Source: Brevibacillus reuszeri
GTDB lineage: Bacteria; Bacillota; Bacilli; Brevibacillales; Brevibacillaceae
Reading direction: 5' to 3'
NCBI RefSeq assembly: GCF_002897295.1
Contig: NZ_BEXF01000022.1
Span: forward strand, 1 to 64,000
Length of the DNA stretch: 64,000 nt
Shown here: piece by piece, positions 50,538 through 59,439 of the stretch
Layout of the letters: each line of letters begins with the position of its first letter
Position numbering within the stretch: the stretch's first letter is position 1
The notes under the pieces: model-generated
The model's database searches: none
Told to the model about the DNA's origin: nothing
What the model saw: the letters and a program-made list of their open reading frames with translations, nothing else
Made by a program: the position numbers and the translations under genes

Positions 50538-51178
50538 AGGAATACCTCTCCTTCCGTCGGACCGACAACCGTGAATCCTTTGTCAGTAAGCAGCTGCATG
50601 ACCGCGCGAGGATCAATCGTTTGAACGCGGAAAACCAGATTCTTTTTGTTTGCCTTCTTGCAAGGATAGACAATAACGCTCGATACATTTACGTGTGCTT
50701 CCCGAAAGATTTGACTTACTTCTGCGAGCATTCCGACACGATCATCGACCTGAACCTCGATGTGGGAGCTCGGCCTGTTCACACCGAACAATTCAATTAA
50801 GCTGGAAAATAAATCGGATTCGGTAATCATGCCAACGAGCCGGTTGCCTTCGACGATAGGGAGAGAACCGATTTTATGCTCGTATATCTGGAGGGCTGCA
50901 TCCTCGATAAAATCAAGCGGGTGGGCGGTAATGACATGCTTTTTCATGATGTCCGCTACCGGTTTTTGCAGGACCGTTTCGTCATCATCGTGAGTGATGA
51001 GACGAGATGGCAAGGCATCCCGCAGGTCACGGTCAGAGACGATGCCGACAAGAATGTCTCTCTCGATAACTGGCAGGTGCCGGATTCTGTTGGCTCTAAG
51101 CAGGAGTAATGCTTCCCCGATCGGGGTCGTGGGATTTACGGTGATCACCGTTTTTCGCATGATATCTTCTACGCGCAT
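50534..51178 (-). CDS. acuB: Acetoin utilisation protein AcuB (CBS-ACT)
   Basis: 214 aa with GGAGGTC before the ATG. Two CBS modules (MRVEDIMRKTVITVNPTTPI and VADIMKKHVITAHPLDFIED) are followed by an ACT-like domain (EVQVDDRVGMLAEVSQIF). CBS pairs bind adenine nucleotides. AcuB belongs to the acuABC set, but its exact role is not settled. It is located between acuA and acuC with a 38-nt gap and a 4-nt overlap. Confidence 0.93.
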   Translation of the reverse strand: MRVEDIMRKTVITVNPTTPIGEALLLLRANRIRHLPVIERDILVGIVSDRDLRDALPSRLITHDDDETVLQKPVADIMKKHVITAHPLDFIEDAALQIYEHKIGSLPIVEGNRLVGMITESDLFSSLIELFGVNRPSSHIEVQVDDRVGMLAEVSQIFREAHVNVSSVIVYPCKKANKKNLVFRVQTIDPRAVMQLLTDKGFTVVGPTEGEVFL

Positions 51179-51216
51179 GAGAGAGACCTCCTTTTTTCCT
51201 AGAGAGGACGACAGAA

Positions 51217-51849
51217 TTAGTACAGAAATCGATTTTGAAAGCGTATGGCGTCAAATGCCACAACGGTTTCTGGAGGGACGCGGTCGCCAATTCTGGCCAT
51301 TAAGCAATTGGCGGGGTGGGAGCATATTTCGGGATCATCAGTCGCTACCCAGCTCATACCGACGCTGCCCATCACCTTTTCCATTACTTTTCGGTATTGC
51401 CACACGTCCAGGCCAGTTCCTTTCAGATCCCAGTGCCAATAATATTCGGTTGCGATTACGATGTAGTCTTCCATGGCGTCATCTAAAAAGGAGACTTCGA
51501 GCAATTTTTTTGCCACACCGCCAGCTCTTACGGATTGGCAGATTTCGATTGCGCCGAGCTCTAGAAGATCCGGAAGCTTTGCCTGCGACCAGCGCTCGAG
51601 TGGGTCCGGATGGAGAAAGGTGACATAGCCAAGAACGAGATCGCCATCTCGGGCAACAATGATCCTGCCTTCAGGAAGATCTGCAATTTCGATGAGTGCC
51701 TCGTGCTGTTGTTCTGGAACACGAAAAGCCTTGAGCCCCTCGTCAAACCGCAATGTGGCAAGCTCGCTTCCAGAAATGGGACCTTCAATGAACAATTCTT
51801 TTCCATTCACAGTCATGCTCGTGGAATGATAGCGCTTGACGTGGTCCAT
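51217..51849 (-). CDS. acuA: Protein acetyltransferase AcuA
   Basis: 210 aa with AGGAGG before the ATG. A GNAT-fold N-acetyltransferase: LVLGYVTFLHPDPLERW is the beta4 strand and VRAGGVAKKLLEVSF the acetyl-CoA pyrophosphate loop. AcuA acetylates and inactivates acetyl-CoA synthetase. It is the first gene of acuABC, which also serves acetoin breakdown control by CcpA in Bacillus; ccpA is 3 kb away here. I did not find a clear cre site in front. Confidence 0.93.
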   Translation of the reverse strand: MDHVKRYHSTSMTVNGKELFIEGPISGSELATLRFDEGLKAFRVPEQQHEALIEIADLPEGRIIVARDGDLVLGYVTFLHPDPLERWSQAKLPDLLELGAIEICQSVRAGGVAKKLLEVSFLDDAMEDYIVIATEYYWHWDLKGTGLDVWQYRKVMEKVMGSVGMSWVATDDPEICSHPANCLMARIGDRVPPETVVAFDAIRFQNRFLY

Positions 51850-51879
51850 TCGTACCTCCTGTTTTAGCCTTTTGTGTAA

Positions 51880-51911
51880 AAAACAGAGATGGCGTGATAA
51901 CCATCTCTGTG
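51880..51911 (-). terminator. Terminator of the pbp gene
   Basis: ACAGAGATGG pairs perfectly with CCATCTCTGT; on the minus strand TTTTTT follows. Confidence 0.85.
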
Positions 51912-51932
51912 AGTTCTTGCTGTAAGTTTATT

Positions 51933-54900
51933 CTATGGTGTTGCAGATACGCTGTTGGATTGTGACGATTCTCCGTAACTATTGACTGCAGTGACGTAGT
52001 AGGTACCGTTTGTTCCGTTTGTTGAATGGGTGTAGCTCGTAGCCGATACTGTGTCGAGAAGCAGATAGCCACTGGCAGCGTCTGGACTGAAATAAATGTT
52101 GTAGGCAATGACTTGGTCAGCCGCTTTGTTTTCTTTCCATTGCAGCTTCATACTCCCGCCATTTGCCTTAATAGACAACGATTTAGGAGCAGAAGGAGGA
52201 ACTGCATTGGACGAATTTGATCCATTGCTCTCTTGACCATCAGGTGGCGTTGTCGTATCTGGTGGATTGGTTTGTCCATTGTTTGTACCCGGATTGGTTG
52301 TCACATTTCCATCTGGATTTTCGGTGCCGGCATTTGGATCTGGAAGCTCCCATATATGCGAGCCCGAGCCGACCGAAGCGATCGCAGAAGGCTGAGATTC
52401 ATTTCCGGAAATATCAACAGAAGTGACGTAGTAACCGAAATTACCGCCTGCACCTGCATCAAACGTCAATACGGAAGGATCCTTCACAGTGGAGACGTGA
52501 ACAAATCCGTTTTGAGCGTCCGCGCGATAGATGCGATAGCCAAGCAGGTCAGCTTCCTTGGCAGATTGCCAGCTCAGAACGACCTGTTTGCCATTGTTAT
52601 TGGCAGTAAGTCCACTCGGAGCAGAAGGGGCTCCTGCTACTTCTGTACGTGGATCCTCGCGATCAGGAAGTCGCTGCTCCCAGTCTGGCGGTTGGACAGC
52701 CACTTTAGAGTTTTTCGCCTGGATTTGCTCCTTGGTTGGGAGCGGATCAGGAGAACGGAAGAAGACGCCTTCTGATACAAAATCATCAGGTGTTCCTTCT
52801 TTAGCCAAATATCTCTCGCCATTATACGTAATCAAGCGCGCTTTTTGATGGGAGTCATCTACTTTTGTAGGAACAAAGCGGCGATTGAATATGTCGGTAA
52901 TGGTGTGGCCTGCTTCTCTGGAAAGCTCGCTCGGCAGCAGACCGGACTTCGAGTCGACGGTTGCACTTACGATTCCTTCCGGCTTTTTAAAGGTAGCATC
53001 AGGTGGAGAGAGCTCTGGCTGCTTTTCGATAATTTCCTTCATGACCTTGCCCCATACCACCATAGGCACGTACTTGTCTGCATCTGGCATCGGATACGGT
53101 TCATCGAAGCCGACCCAGACACCCATTGACAGCTCTGGAGTATAGCCGACAAACCAGAGGTCGTTACTGTTATTGGTTGTACCGGTTTTACCTGCTACAT
53201 CTACTTTGCGAGGTACATATTTGCGAATATGTGTCCCTGTACCTGCATTCACGACGGAGCGCATCATGTCAGTGATCAGGTAAGAGGTTTGCTCGCTGTA
53301 AACTTGTACAGGCTGTGATTCGTGACGGTAAATGACAGCCCCTTGACTATCCTCGATTCGATCAATGAGGTAGGCATCCACAAAAGAGCCATTATTTGCA
53401 AAGGTAGCATAGGCATTCGTGATTTCCTCAGCGGTCGTACCGTATGTAAGTCCGCCGATTACTCCCGTGGCAGCGTAGTTGTCTGCATCAACCAGGGTAG
53501 TAATTCCCATTTTCTTTACGTATTCAAGTGCTGTCGGTATGCCGACCTTGAGGTAAGTCTTGATTGCCGGGATGTTCCATGACATCCGCAACGCTTCACG
53601 TGCACTCATGATTCCTTGCCATTTGTTATTCCAGTTCTTCGGCAGGTGAGAGCCGTTTTGGCCATCTGCGAGCAGTACTGGTGAGTCATCGAGTGGAGAA
53701 GCTGGCTGCAAAATGCCGAGCTCAAATGCCGGCGCATAAGCAGCGAGCGGCTTCATCGCCGAACCAGGCTGACGGGGAGCGGTAGCATGGTTAGTCTGTT
53801 CAACTTTAAAGTCACGCCCACCGATCATCCCGAGAATCGCACCCGTTTTGTTATGGATCAGCATTGCGCCGACCTCTTCCAGGGCATTCTCGATTTTCTC
53901 CGTTTTGCCGTTTGAGCGGCGGATCGTATACGAACGATTTTTTCCAAAGTTGTTCGGATCAGCTGCGATCGCTTGCATGATATCATACACGTTCTTGTTA
54001 ATCGTTGTATGGACCTTGTAGCCTTTTCGCAGGAGGTCGCGTCGTTTTTCTTCAATCAATTGACGGTACTCATTGCGTCCGATCGTTGATTTGTCACGAC
54101 CTTTTTCCTTGAGGTCGGCGTCAACTAACTGCCTAGCTGCGCGTTCTTCAATTTCCATCATCAAAAATGGAACTTCACGGTATGCCTGTTGAGTTGGTTT
54201 GGCCAATTGCGCTTTTAAATCTGTTTTGTAGGCTGCATCGTATTGGTTTTGGGTGATGTAGCCATTTTCCAGCATGCGGTCCAATACCATTTTTTGGCGT
54301 TCCTTGCCTCGCGAATAGCTTTCATTGCCAAAAGGAGCGTAGGCGCCCGGATTTTGAATCATGCCTGCCAGATAAGATCCTTCGCTGAGATTCAGCTCTT
54401 TAACATCTTTTCCAAAGATCCCTTTTGCAGCTGCCTGAACGCCGTAAACGTTGGAGCCATTGGCGTTTTTCCCGAAGTAGATTTCGTTCATGTAGGCTTC
54501 TAGAATCTGGTCTTTGGAAAACATGCGCTCGATCCGCATCGCGCTGAAGATTTCCCGTACTTTACGGGTATGGCTTACTTCGGCGGAGAGAATCGTATTT
54601 TTAACTAGCTGCTGTGTGATCGTACTACCACCGGTTACGACTGGTTGATTGGTAAATTCCTGGATTGCCCCGCGCAGCGTGGATTGAAATGCTATCCCGT
54701 TATGGTGGTAGAAATTTTTGTCCTCGGTTGCGATGATGGCATTAATCAAATAGGGCGAAACATCTGCTTTTTTCACCAACCGCCGATCGCCCTCTTCGGC
54801 GCGTAATTGCCCGATAAGAGTGCCGTCATTGTAGTAGGCGAATCCGGTAAGGTAGTTCGTGAAAATCTTGTTTTCCAACTCCGCTTTGTTGCGAACAGGC

Positions 54901-55070
54901 TCGTCCTTTACGAGCGAGGCAACATAACCTGTCACGATTCCCCCGGCCGCTGCGGCTCCCATAAGCCCTAGCAGAAATAGCAGCTGAACGATGATCCAAA
55001 TCGTCCTTCCACGGCTGCGTCTGCGTTTTTTCTTTGGCGGTTCAGAGGAAGATGTGTGGTTATTCGACAT
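51933..55070 (-). CDS. Class A penicillin-binding protein with C-terminal fibronectin III domains
   Basis: 1045 aa from the ATG at 55070 with AGGGGGT upstream. A basic cytosolic tail (KKKRRRSRGR) is followed by one membrane helix (about 22-55). The glycosyltransferase domain has catalytic Glu116 in ATEDKNFYHHNG and GGSTITQQLVKN. The transpeptidase has SAMK (about residue 436), SWN and KTGTTN (about 627). Two fibronectin III-like domains separated by Gly/Asn/Pro-rich linkers form the end (about 840-1045). It builds and cross-links peptidoglycan outside the membrane. Confidence 0.94.
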   Translation of the reverse strand: MSNNHTSSSEPPKKKRRRSRGRTIWIIVQLLFLLGLMGAAAAGGIVTGYVASLVKDEPVRNKAELENKIFTNYLTGFAYYNDGTLIGQLRAEEGDRRLVKKADVSPYLINAIIATEDKNFYHHNGIAFQSTLRGAIQEFTNQPVVTGGSTITQQLVKNTILSAEVSHTRKVREIFSAMRIERMFSKDQILEAYMNEIYFGKNANGSNVYGVQAAAKGIFGKDVKELNLSEGSYLAGMIQNPGAYAPFGNESYSRGKERQKMVLDRMLENGYITQNQYDAAYKTDLKAQLAKPTQQAYREVPFLMMEIEERAARQLVDADLKEKGRDKSTIGRNEYRQLIEEKRRDLLRKGYKVHTTINKNVYDIMQAIAADPNNFGKNRSYTIRRSNGKTEKIENALEEVGAMLIHNKTGAILGMIGGRDFKVEQTNHATAPRQPGSAMKPLAAYAPAFELGILQPASPLDDSPVLLADGQNGSHLPKNWNNKWQGIMSAREALRMSWNIPAIKTYLKVGIPTALEYVKKMGITTLVDADNYAATGVIGGLTYGTTAEEITNAYATFANNGSFVDAYLIDRIEDSQGAVIYRHESQPVQVYSEQTSYLITDMMRSVVNAGTGTHIRKYVPRKVDVAGKTGTTNNSNDLWFVGYTPELSMGVWVGFDEPYPMPDADKYVPMVVWGKVMKEIIEKQPELSPPDATFKKPEGIVSATVDSKSGLLPSELSREAGHTITDIFNRRFVPTKVDDSHQKARLITYNGERYLAKEGTPDDFVSEGVFFRSPDPLPTKEQIQAKNSKVAVQPPDWEQRLPDREDPRTEVAGAPSAPSGLTANNNGKQVVLSWQSAKEADLLGYRIYRADAQNGFVHVSTVKDPSVLTFDAGAGGNFGYYVTSVDISGNESQPSAIASVGSGSHIWELPDPNAGTENPDGNVTTNPGTNNGQTNPPDTTTPPDGQESNGSNSSNAVPPSAPKSLSIKANGGSMKLQWKENKAADQVIAYNIYFSPDAASGYLLLDTVSATSYTHSTNGTNGTYYVTAVNSYGESSQSNSVSATP

Positions 55071-55292
55071 ATTATTACGACCCCCTAGCATACCCCCTGA
55101 TTATACCATACGAGGAACCTGTAGGGATAGAAGCTGCGAAGTTGACAGATCCAAGTTTGTATGCATGAATAGCGATTTTGTCACTATAACTATGAAAAAT
55201 AGGATGCTCCCTAAAAGACATCGTTTGAAAGGCGTAAGTTGGCAAAAAAAGTCGAATGAGGAGTGGCTTGTGCGAGGAGAGGAGTGAGGTGA

Positions 55293-55333
55293 AAAACAAA
55301 AAAGAGTAGGCCGACGAGCGGCGCTACTCTTTT
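55293..55333 (-). terminator. Terminator of rpsD
   Basis: AAAGAGTAG pairs with CTACTCTTT; on the minus strand it is followed by a T-rich run. Confidence 0.8.
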
Positions 55334-55346
55334 CATCCTCAAACGA

Positions 55347-55946
55347 TTAACGGCTGTAGAACTCAACGATCAGAACTTCGTTGATTTCAGCTGGCATTTC
55401 TTCACGGTCTGGGAGACGAGTGAAAGTACCTTCAGCTGCAGCATCGTTGAATGTGATGTAGTTCGGCAGGAAATTGCGGCTTTCCAAGGAGTCCTTGATC
55501 AATTGCAGACCACGGGACTTTTCACGAATAGTGATCACATCACCCGGTTGTACACGGTAGGATGGGATATTCACTTTTTTGCCGTTTACCAGGAAGTGAC
55601 CATGGTTTACCAGCTGACGAGCAGCAGGGCGAGTTGGTGCAAAGCCCATACGGTAAACTACGTTATCCAGGCGGGATTCCAGCAATTTCATGAAGTTTTC
55701 GCCCACTACGCCAGCCATTTTGTTAGCATGGTCGAAAGTGCGACGGAATTGTTTTTCGTTAAGGCCAAACATGTGGCGCAGCTTTTGCTTTTCTTGCAAC
55801 TGGAGACCATACTCGCTCAGTTTACGACGGTTGTTTTGACCGTGTTGACCAGGAGGATAGTTGCGTTTGATGTCTTTTCCTGTACCATCGAGAGAGATAC
55901 CCAGACGACGGGCCAGTTTGTGACGAGGTCCTGTGTAACGTGACAT
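55347..55946 (-). CDS. rpsD: Ribosomal protein S4
   Basis: 199 aa with AAAGGAGAATG before the ATG. The full sequence fits bacterial S4: RYTGPRHKLARRLGISLDGT, then NYPPGQHGQNNRRKLSEYG and the S4 RNA-binding domain around LDNVVYRMGFAPTRPAARQ. There is no zinc-finger cysteine set, so it is the C-minus form common in Bacillus. S4 starts assembly of the 30S body and represses its own mRNA in Bacillus subtilis, where rpsD also stands alone. Confidence 0.98.
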   Translation of the reverse strand: MSRYTGPRHKLARRLGISLDGTGKDIKRNYPPGQHGQNNRRKLSEYGLQLQEKQKLRHMFGLNEKQFRRTFDHANKMAGVVGENFMKLLESRLDNVVYRMGFAPTRPAARQLVNHGHFLVNGKKVNIPSYRVQPGDVITIREKSRGLQLIKDSLESRNFLPNYITFNDAAAEGTFTRLPDREEMPAEINEVLIVEFYSR

Positions 55947-56150
55947 AATTTCATTCTCCTTTAATATGGATTCGCAGGTGTTTACTTCCGGCAGGTTAGT
56001 TCCTACTTTATCTACACGAACTTCAGACGGTAGCGTTTCCGCATCGTGCTCCTCACAGGTAGTTCAGCCGCTGCCTGAAAGGGAGGGAACTAAGAGGATG
56101 AATCCTTCCGTTTTTACCTACAATCAATGCTACCCTGTACACATACAATC
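55947..56150 (-). promoter_or_regulatory. Structured rpsD leader, possible S4 autoregulatory RNA
   Basis: The transcript from the promoter at 56181-56152 would have a leader of about 200 nt. Inverted segments such as GTTCCCTCCC and GGGAACTA-like stretches lie near 56070-56090. Bacillus rpsD has an S4-binding leader at this place; I did not prove the fold here. Confidence 0.35.
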
Positions 56151-56151
56151 A

Positions 56152-56181
56152 ATAATACTCGGATAGGCATCTGTAAGTCAA
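56152..56181 (-). promoter_or_regulatory. Promoter of rpsD
   Basis: On the minus strand TTGACT (56181-56176) and TATTAT (56157-56152) are 18 nt apart. Confidence 0.65.
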
Positions 56182-56189
56182 GCAAAAAG

Positions 56190-56232
56190 AAAGGGCCATC
56201 CATTGCCAGCAGTGGCTTGGATGGCTTTTTTT
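56190..56232. terminator. Bidirectional hairpin downstream of the S-layer-homology gene
   Basis: GCCATCC (56195-56201) pairs with GGATGGC (56219-56225), with T-rich tracts on both sides. Confidence 0.7.
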
Positions 56233-56242
56233 GCCGACCTTC

Positions 56243-58540
56243 TTAGTCCCGGAAAACGATAGGTTGTGTATCCTGCTCGCCTCGTTTTTCGAGGAAGCGA
56301 GTAAAGGTGATGGCAGCGTCAGCGCGTGACACTTTAGCTTGTGGCTGGAAGGTTTGTTTGTCTGTCGGAACGATACCTAAAGTGGTTGCGATGACGATAG
56401 AGCCGCGATGCTTTGTACCCGTAATGTCAGTGAGCTGGGATTGGAACATGCCGGAGTAGTCGGCAAGCTTGCTGTAACCAAGAGCGCGTACAATCATATC
56501 AGCCAACTCTTCACGATTGATGGCTTCATCTGGATTTAACTTGGACGCATTTTTGTCGAGCAGCCCGCGATCGACCGCTGACTCAACTGCAGAGAAGTAG
56601 CGGGAACCGTTGGCAACGTCACTGTAGGTAGCTTTTCGGTCAGCTGCGTACATCGGATAATGGCGTCCTTGATTGAGGCTGATCATCAGCATTTCGATCA
56701 TTTCACCACGGGTAATTTGCTTCTGCGGCATGATTTTTCCATCTTCTAGAGAGAGTGCATCATATTCGTACATCAGCATCAGTTCTTTTTCGGCAGGATG
56801 TCCTTTTAAATCCTCAGGTGCAGCACGGTGCAAGCTTAGGGTTTTGCCAGATGCGAGTGAACGCCATTCACCTGTGGTCGCGTCCAGGAAATACGGCTGA
56901 TCCAGAGGAGTCGTAGTCGCACGGTACACTAGCTTTGCAGACCGCTTCGGAGTATAGGACGACTGTTGCTGTATTTTCTGTTGTTCTTCTGGAGTGAGAG
57001 GGGTCAGCATGTAAACAGCTTCAACCTCCGCTTCCTTCGACCATGCGTCGACAGCTTCTTCGGCAGAGATATGCTTCGGTGGCTGCTCTGGGTAAGACTC
57101 GCTTCCACTTTCGGTACTGTAAGACAAGATTTCGCCCGACTCGGTGTCAAAAGAGAAGAACGCAGAGCCGCTTGCAGCCATAATATCGCCAATATATCTG
57201 GTAAAGCTGATGTGATAGCGATCTGAATTGTAAATCTGCTCGTCACCAGGGTTATTATCATTCAAGAACAACACGTTTGCAGAGGTCGGCGTCCATTTGC
57301 GGATCGATTCCATCGCCTTTTCCTTGAGCTTCTCAGGGTTTTGCTTCTTCGCGGACTTCTCGCTGTCTTTCTCTTTTACCATCGGAAGGTCCTTGTTATA
57401 GGAATAAATATCACCTGTTTCCGCGTCGATGGATACGTAAGCGTAGCGGACGTCCGATTTGCTCTCGCTCATGAATTCCAGGTTCCAGACAGGACGGTTG
57501 CTGCGATAATCGGATTCACTGTAATTGCTGGATCTGAGCTTGTAGCCATTTAGATCAAACAAATTCGTTACCATGTTGACAGCTTCATCCTGGGAAAGGG
57601 CTTTGCCCGAATGACGCGCTGGTAGCTTCTTGGTGCTGACCGGGATCGGATCAGTGGTGGAGCTGCGAGGAGAAAGAGATGGACCCAGAGCTTTTCCATC
57701 CACGGCATCCACATAAAACGTAAAGGGGTTCATGTAGCCTAAAATCGGCTTATTGCGGTCCGCACCTGTGCGCTCCCATGCTAACTGATAAGAGAGGCTG
57801 GCCTTTGCCAGACCGAACAGCTTCTTTTCCGCTTCTTCTTCAGAAATGGTATCGGTCGCCTTTTCAAAATTTACGTCATTCCAGGAAAGCGAGTAATTCG
57901 TAACGGTTCCAGCACCGTTAACCGAGATGTCAATGCCGTTATCCGGGAACAGGACGCCATTGACGACTCGAACGAAGCGGAACGTGTAGGAGAAATCATT
58001 GTTCAATGGTGTTTTAGGCTCTGGCATATCACGCAAATACAGGCGTGTCTCATCAGCTTTGCCTGCGTTGTACTTCGCGAGAAAATTCTCTGCAAAGCCT
58101 TTTGCTTGTTGATAAGAGATTCGTTTTGCATAAGGTAGACTGGAATCTGTGCGATCATAGCGCGAATAGCTAGTTAGCTCACCAGTGTCGGCGTGAATGC
58201 TGACGCTATAGGAGAGATTGATATCCTGGCTGTTCGCTTCTTTTTTGACCCAGCTAAACGACCATTCTGGGAATGTACGCCAGGAATCGGCTGAGCGCAA
58301 AGAGACATTGCTCAGTTCAAGCCCGCTAGTTGGAACAAGCTTGCTTGCGATAGAGAGCGCGGCCTCCTTTGTCAGCTTAACTTTGCTGGCAGCAGCGAAA
58401 ACGGTGTTGTTGCCTTGTGTGCTGCCAGATGCCATTTTGCTGACTGAAGTAGAAGGCGTTTGTGCCTGTGCGTGTGCAATCGGTAACAAGAGACTTGCAG
58501 TTAATAAAACGGAGCTTGATCGAATAAACCATGGTTTCAT
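56243..58540 (-). CDS. Secreted S-layer-homology protein with YcdB/PepSY-type repeats
   Basis: 765 aa from the ATG at 58540 with GGAGGGG upstream; an in-frame ATG 11 codons earlier lacks a site. The signal peptide probably ends at AHAQA. The central part holds repeated PepSY/YcdB-type segments, e.g. ADTGELTSYSRYD, DAETGDIYSYNKD and DTESGEILSYSTES, which recur about every 150 residues. Three S-layer-homology modules are at the end (about 615-755), typical for attachment to pyruvylated cell-wall polymer. Function unknown; PepSY domains often inhibit proteases. Confidence 0.88.
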   Translation of the reverse strand: MKPWFIRSSSVLLTASLLLPIAHAQAQTPSTSVSKMASGSTQGNNTVFAAASKVKLTKEAALSIASKLVPTSGLELSNVSLRSADSWRTFPEWSFSWVKKEANSQDINLSYSVSIHADTGELTSYSRYDRTDSSLPYAKRISYQQAKGFAENFLAKYNAGKADETRLYLRDMPEPKTPLNNDFSYTFRFVRVVNGVLFPDNGIDISVNGAGTVTNYSLSWNDVNFEKATDTISEEEAEKKLFGLAKASLSYQLAWERTGADRNKPILGYMNPFTFYVDAVDGKALGPSLSPRSSTTDPIPVSTKKLPARHSGKALSQDEAVNMVTNLFDLNGYKLRSSNYSESDYRSNRPVWNLEFMSESKSDVRYAYVSIDAETGDIYSYNKDLPMVKEKDSEKSAKKQNPEKLKEKAMESIRKWTPTSANVLFLNDNNPGDEQIYNSDRYHISFTRYIGDIMAASGSAFFSFDTESGEILSYSTESGSESYPEQPPKHISAEEAVDAWSKEAEVEAVYMLTPLTPEEQQKIQQQSSYTPKRSAKLVYRATTTPLDQPYFLDATTGEWRSLASGKTLSLHRAAPEDLKGHPAEKELMLMYEYDALSLEDGKIMPQKQITRGEMIEMLMISLNQGRHYPMYAADRKATYSDVANGSRYFSAVESAVDRGLLDKNASKLNPDEAINREELADMIVRALGYSKLADYSGMFQSQLTDITGTKHRGSIVIATTLGIVPTDKQTFQPQAKVSRADAAITFTRFLEKRGEQDTQPIVFRD

Positions 58541-58769
58541 GTGGACCCCTCCAACGATGTCAGTATCTTTCACTTATCACCTCTGACGAGTAAAAGTTTC
58601 CGTTCGTTTCATCCCTTTCAGGAAAAATGTGTCCGGGCATTGGTAAAAGCGATGGATGATATAGGAATTTTGTACCAAATGTTTTGTTGATCAATCTAGA
58701 ATTGTGAACATGCTTCTTATATAATAAAGAGTACTATCCACAGTTTGCTATAAAAGGAGATTTGTCGTC

Positions 58770-59348
58770 TTGGAAACCATCATGTATCTCATTCGCCATG
58801 GAGAAACAGAGTGGAATCAGATCCGGCGCATACAAGGGCACAGCGATATTGACTTAAATGAGCTGGGATTGCGTCAGGCAGAACAGGTGGCTCGTCGTTT
58901 TCAGGGCGAATCGGTCCACGCTGTCTACTCGAGTGATTTAAGCCGCGCACGTGAAACTGCATCGAGGATTGCCCAAAACTTCGATTATACTGTGTCCACA
59001 CTCCCAACCTTGCGTGAGCGCTGCTATGGTCAGTGGGAGGGGCTTACCTACGAGGAGATTCGTGCTCGTTTTGAAAACCAAGATGAGGCAGCTTGCGGAA
59101 TTGAAACGTTTGAGTGTATGCAAAAACGTGCTGTAACTGCATTAACGGAGCTGGCGAAAGCTCATCCGAACGAGACAATTGTCGTTGTATCTCACGGCGG
59201 GCTTATCAACAGCTTTTTACATTTTGTAACATCAGGGGAGCAAGGAACTGGCATTACTCGGATAGACAATACCGGGATAACCAAATTCCGCTTTACAGAT
59301 TTTTGGAATGTTTTGCAAGTGAATGATACAGACCATTTAGAATCTTAG
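58770..59348 (+). CDS. Histidine phosphatase family protein (phosphoglycerate-mutase-like)
   Basis: 192 aa from TTG 58770, 11 nt after AAAGGAG; the ATG four codons later is less well spaced. The catalytic motif YLIRHGETEWNQ holds the phospho-histidine (RHG). AVYSSDLSRARETA and the late VVSHGGLINSF with the second His complete the active site. The family includes phosphatases for alpha-ribazole phosphate, fructose 2,6-bisphosphate and others; the substrate is undetermined. The next gene encodes a GGDEF protein 92 nt later. Confidence 0.9.
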   Translation: METIMYLIRHGETEWNQIRRIQGHSDIDLNELGLRQAEQVARRFQGESVHAVYSSDLSRARETASRIAQNFDYTVSTLPTLRERCYGQWEGLTYEEIRARFENQDEAACGIETFECMQKRAVTALTELAKAHPNETIVVVSHGGLINSFLHFVTSGEQGTGITRIDNTGITKFRFTDFWNVLQVNDTDHLES

Positions 59349-59439
59349 TTCCAGAAGGATTAAGCAAAATGCTTTCACACGGGTGAAGGTGCTAACTGTT
59401 TTTTACACGTTGAGAAAATGCTGAGAGAGGGAGTTTCTC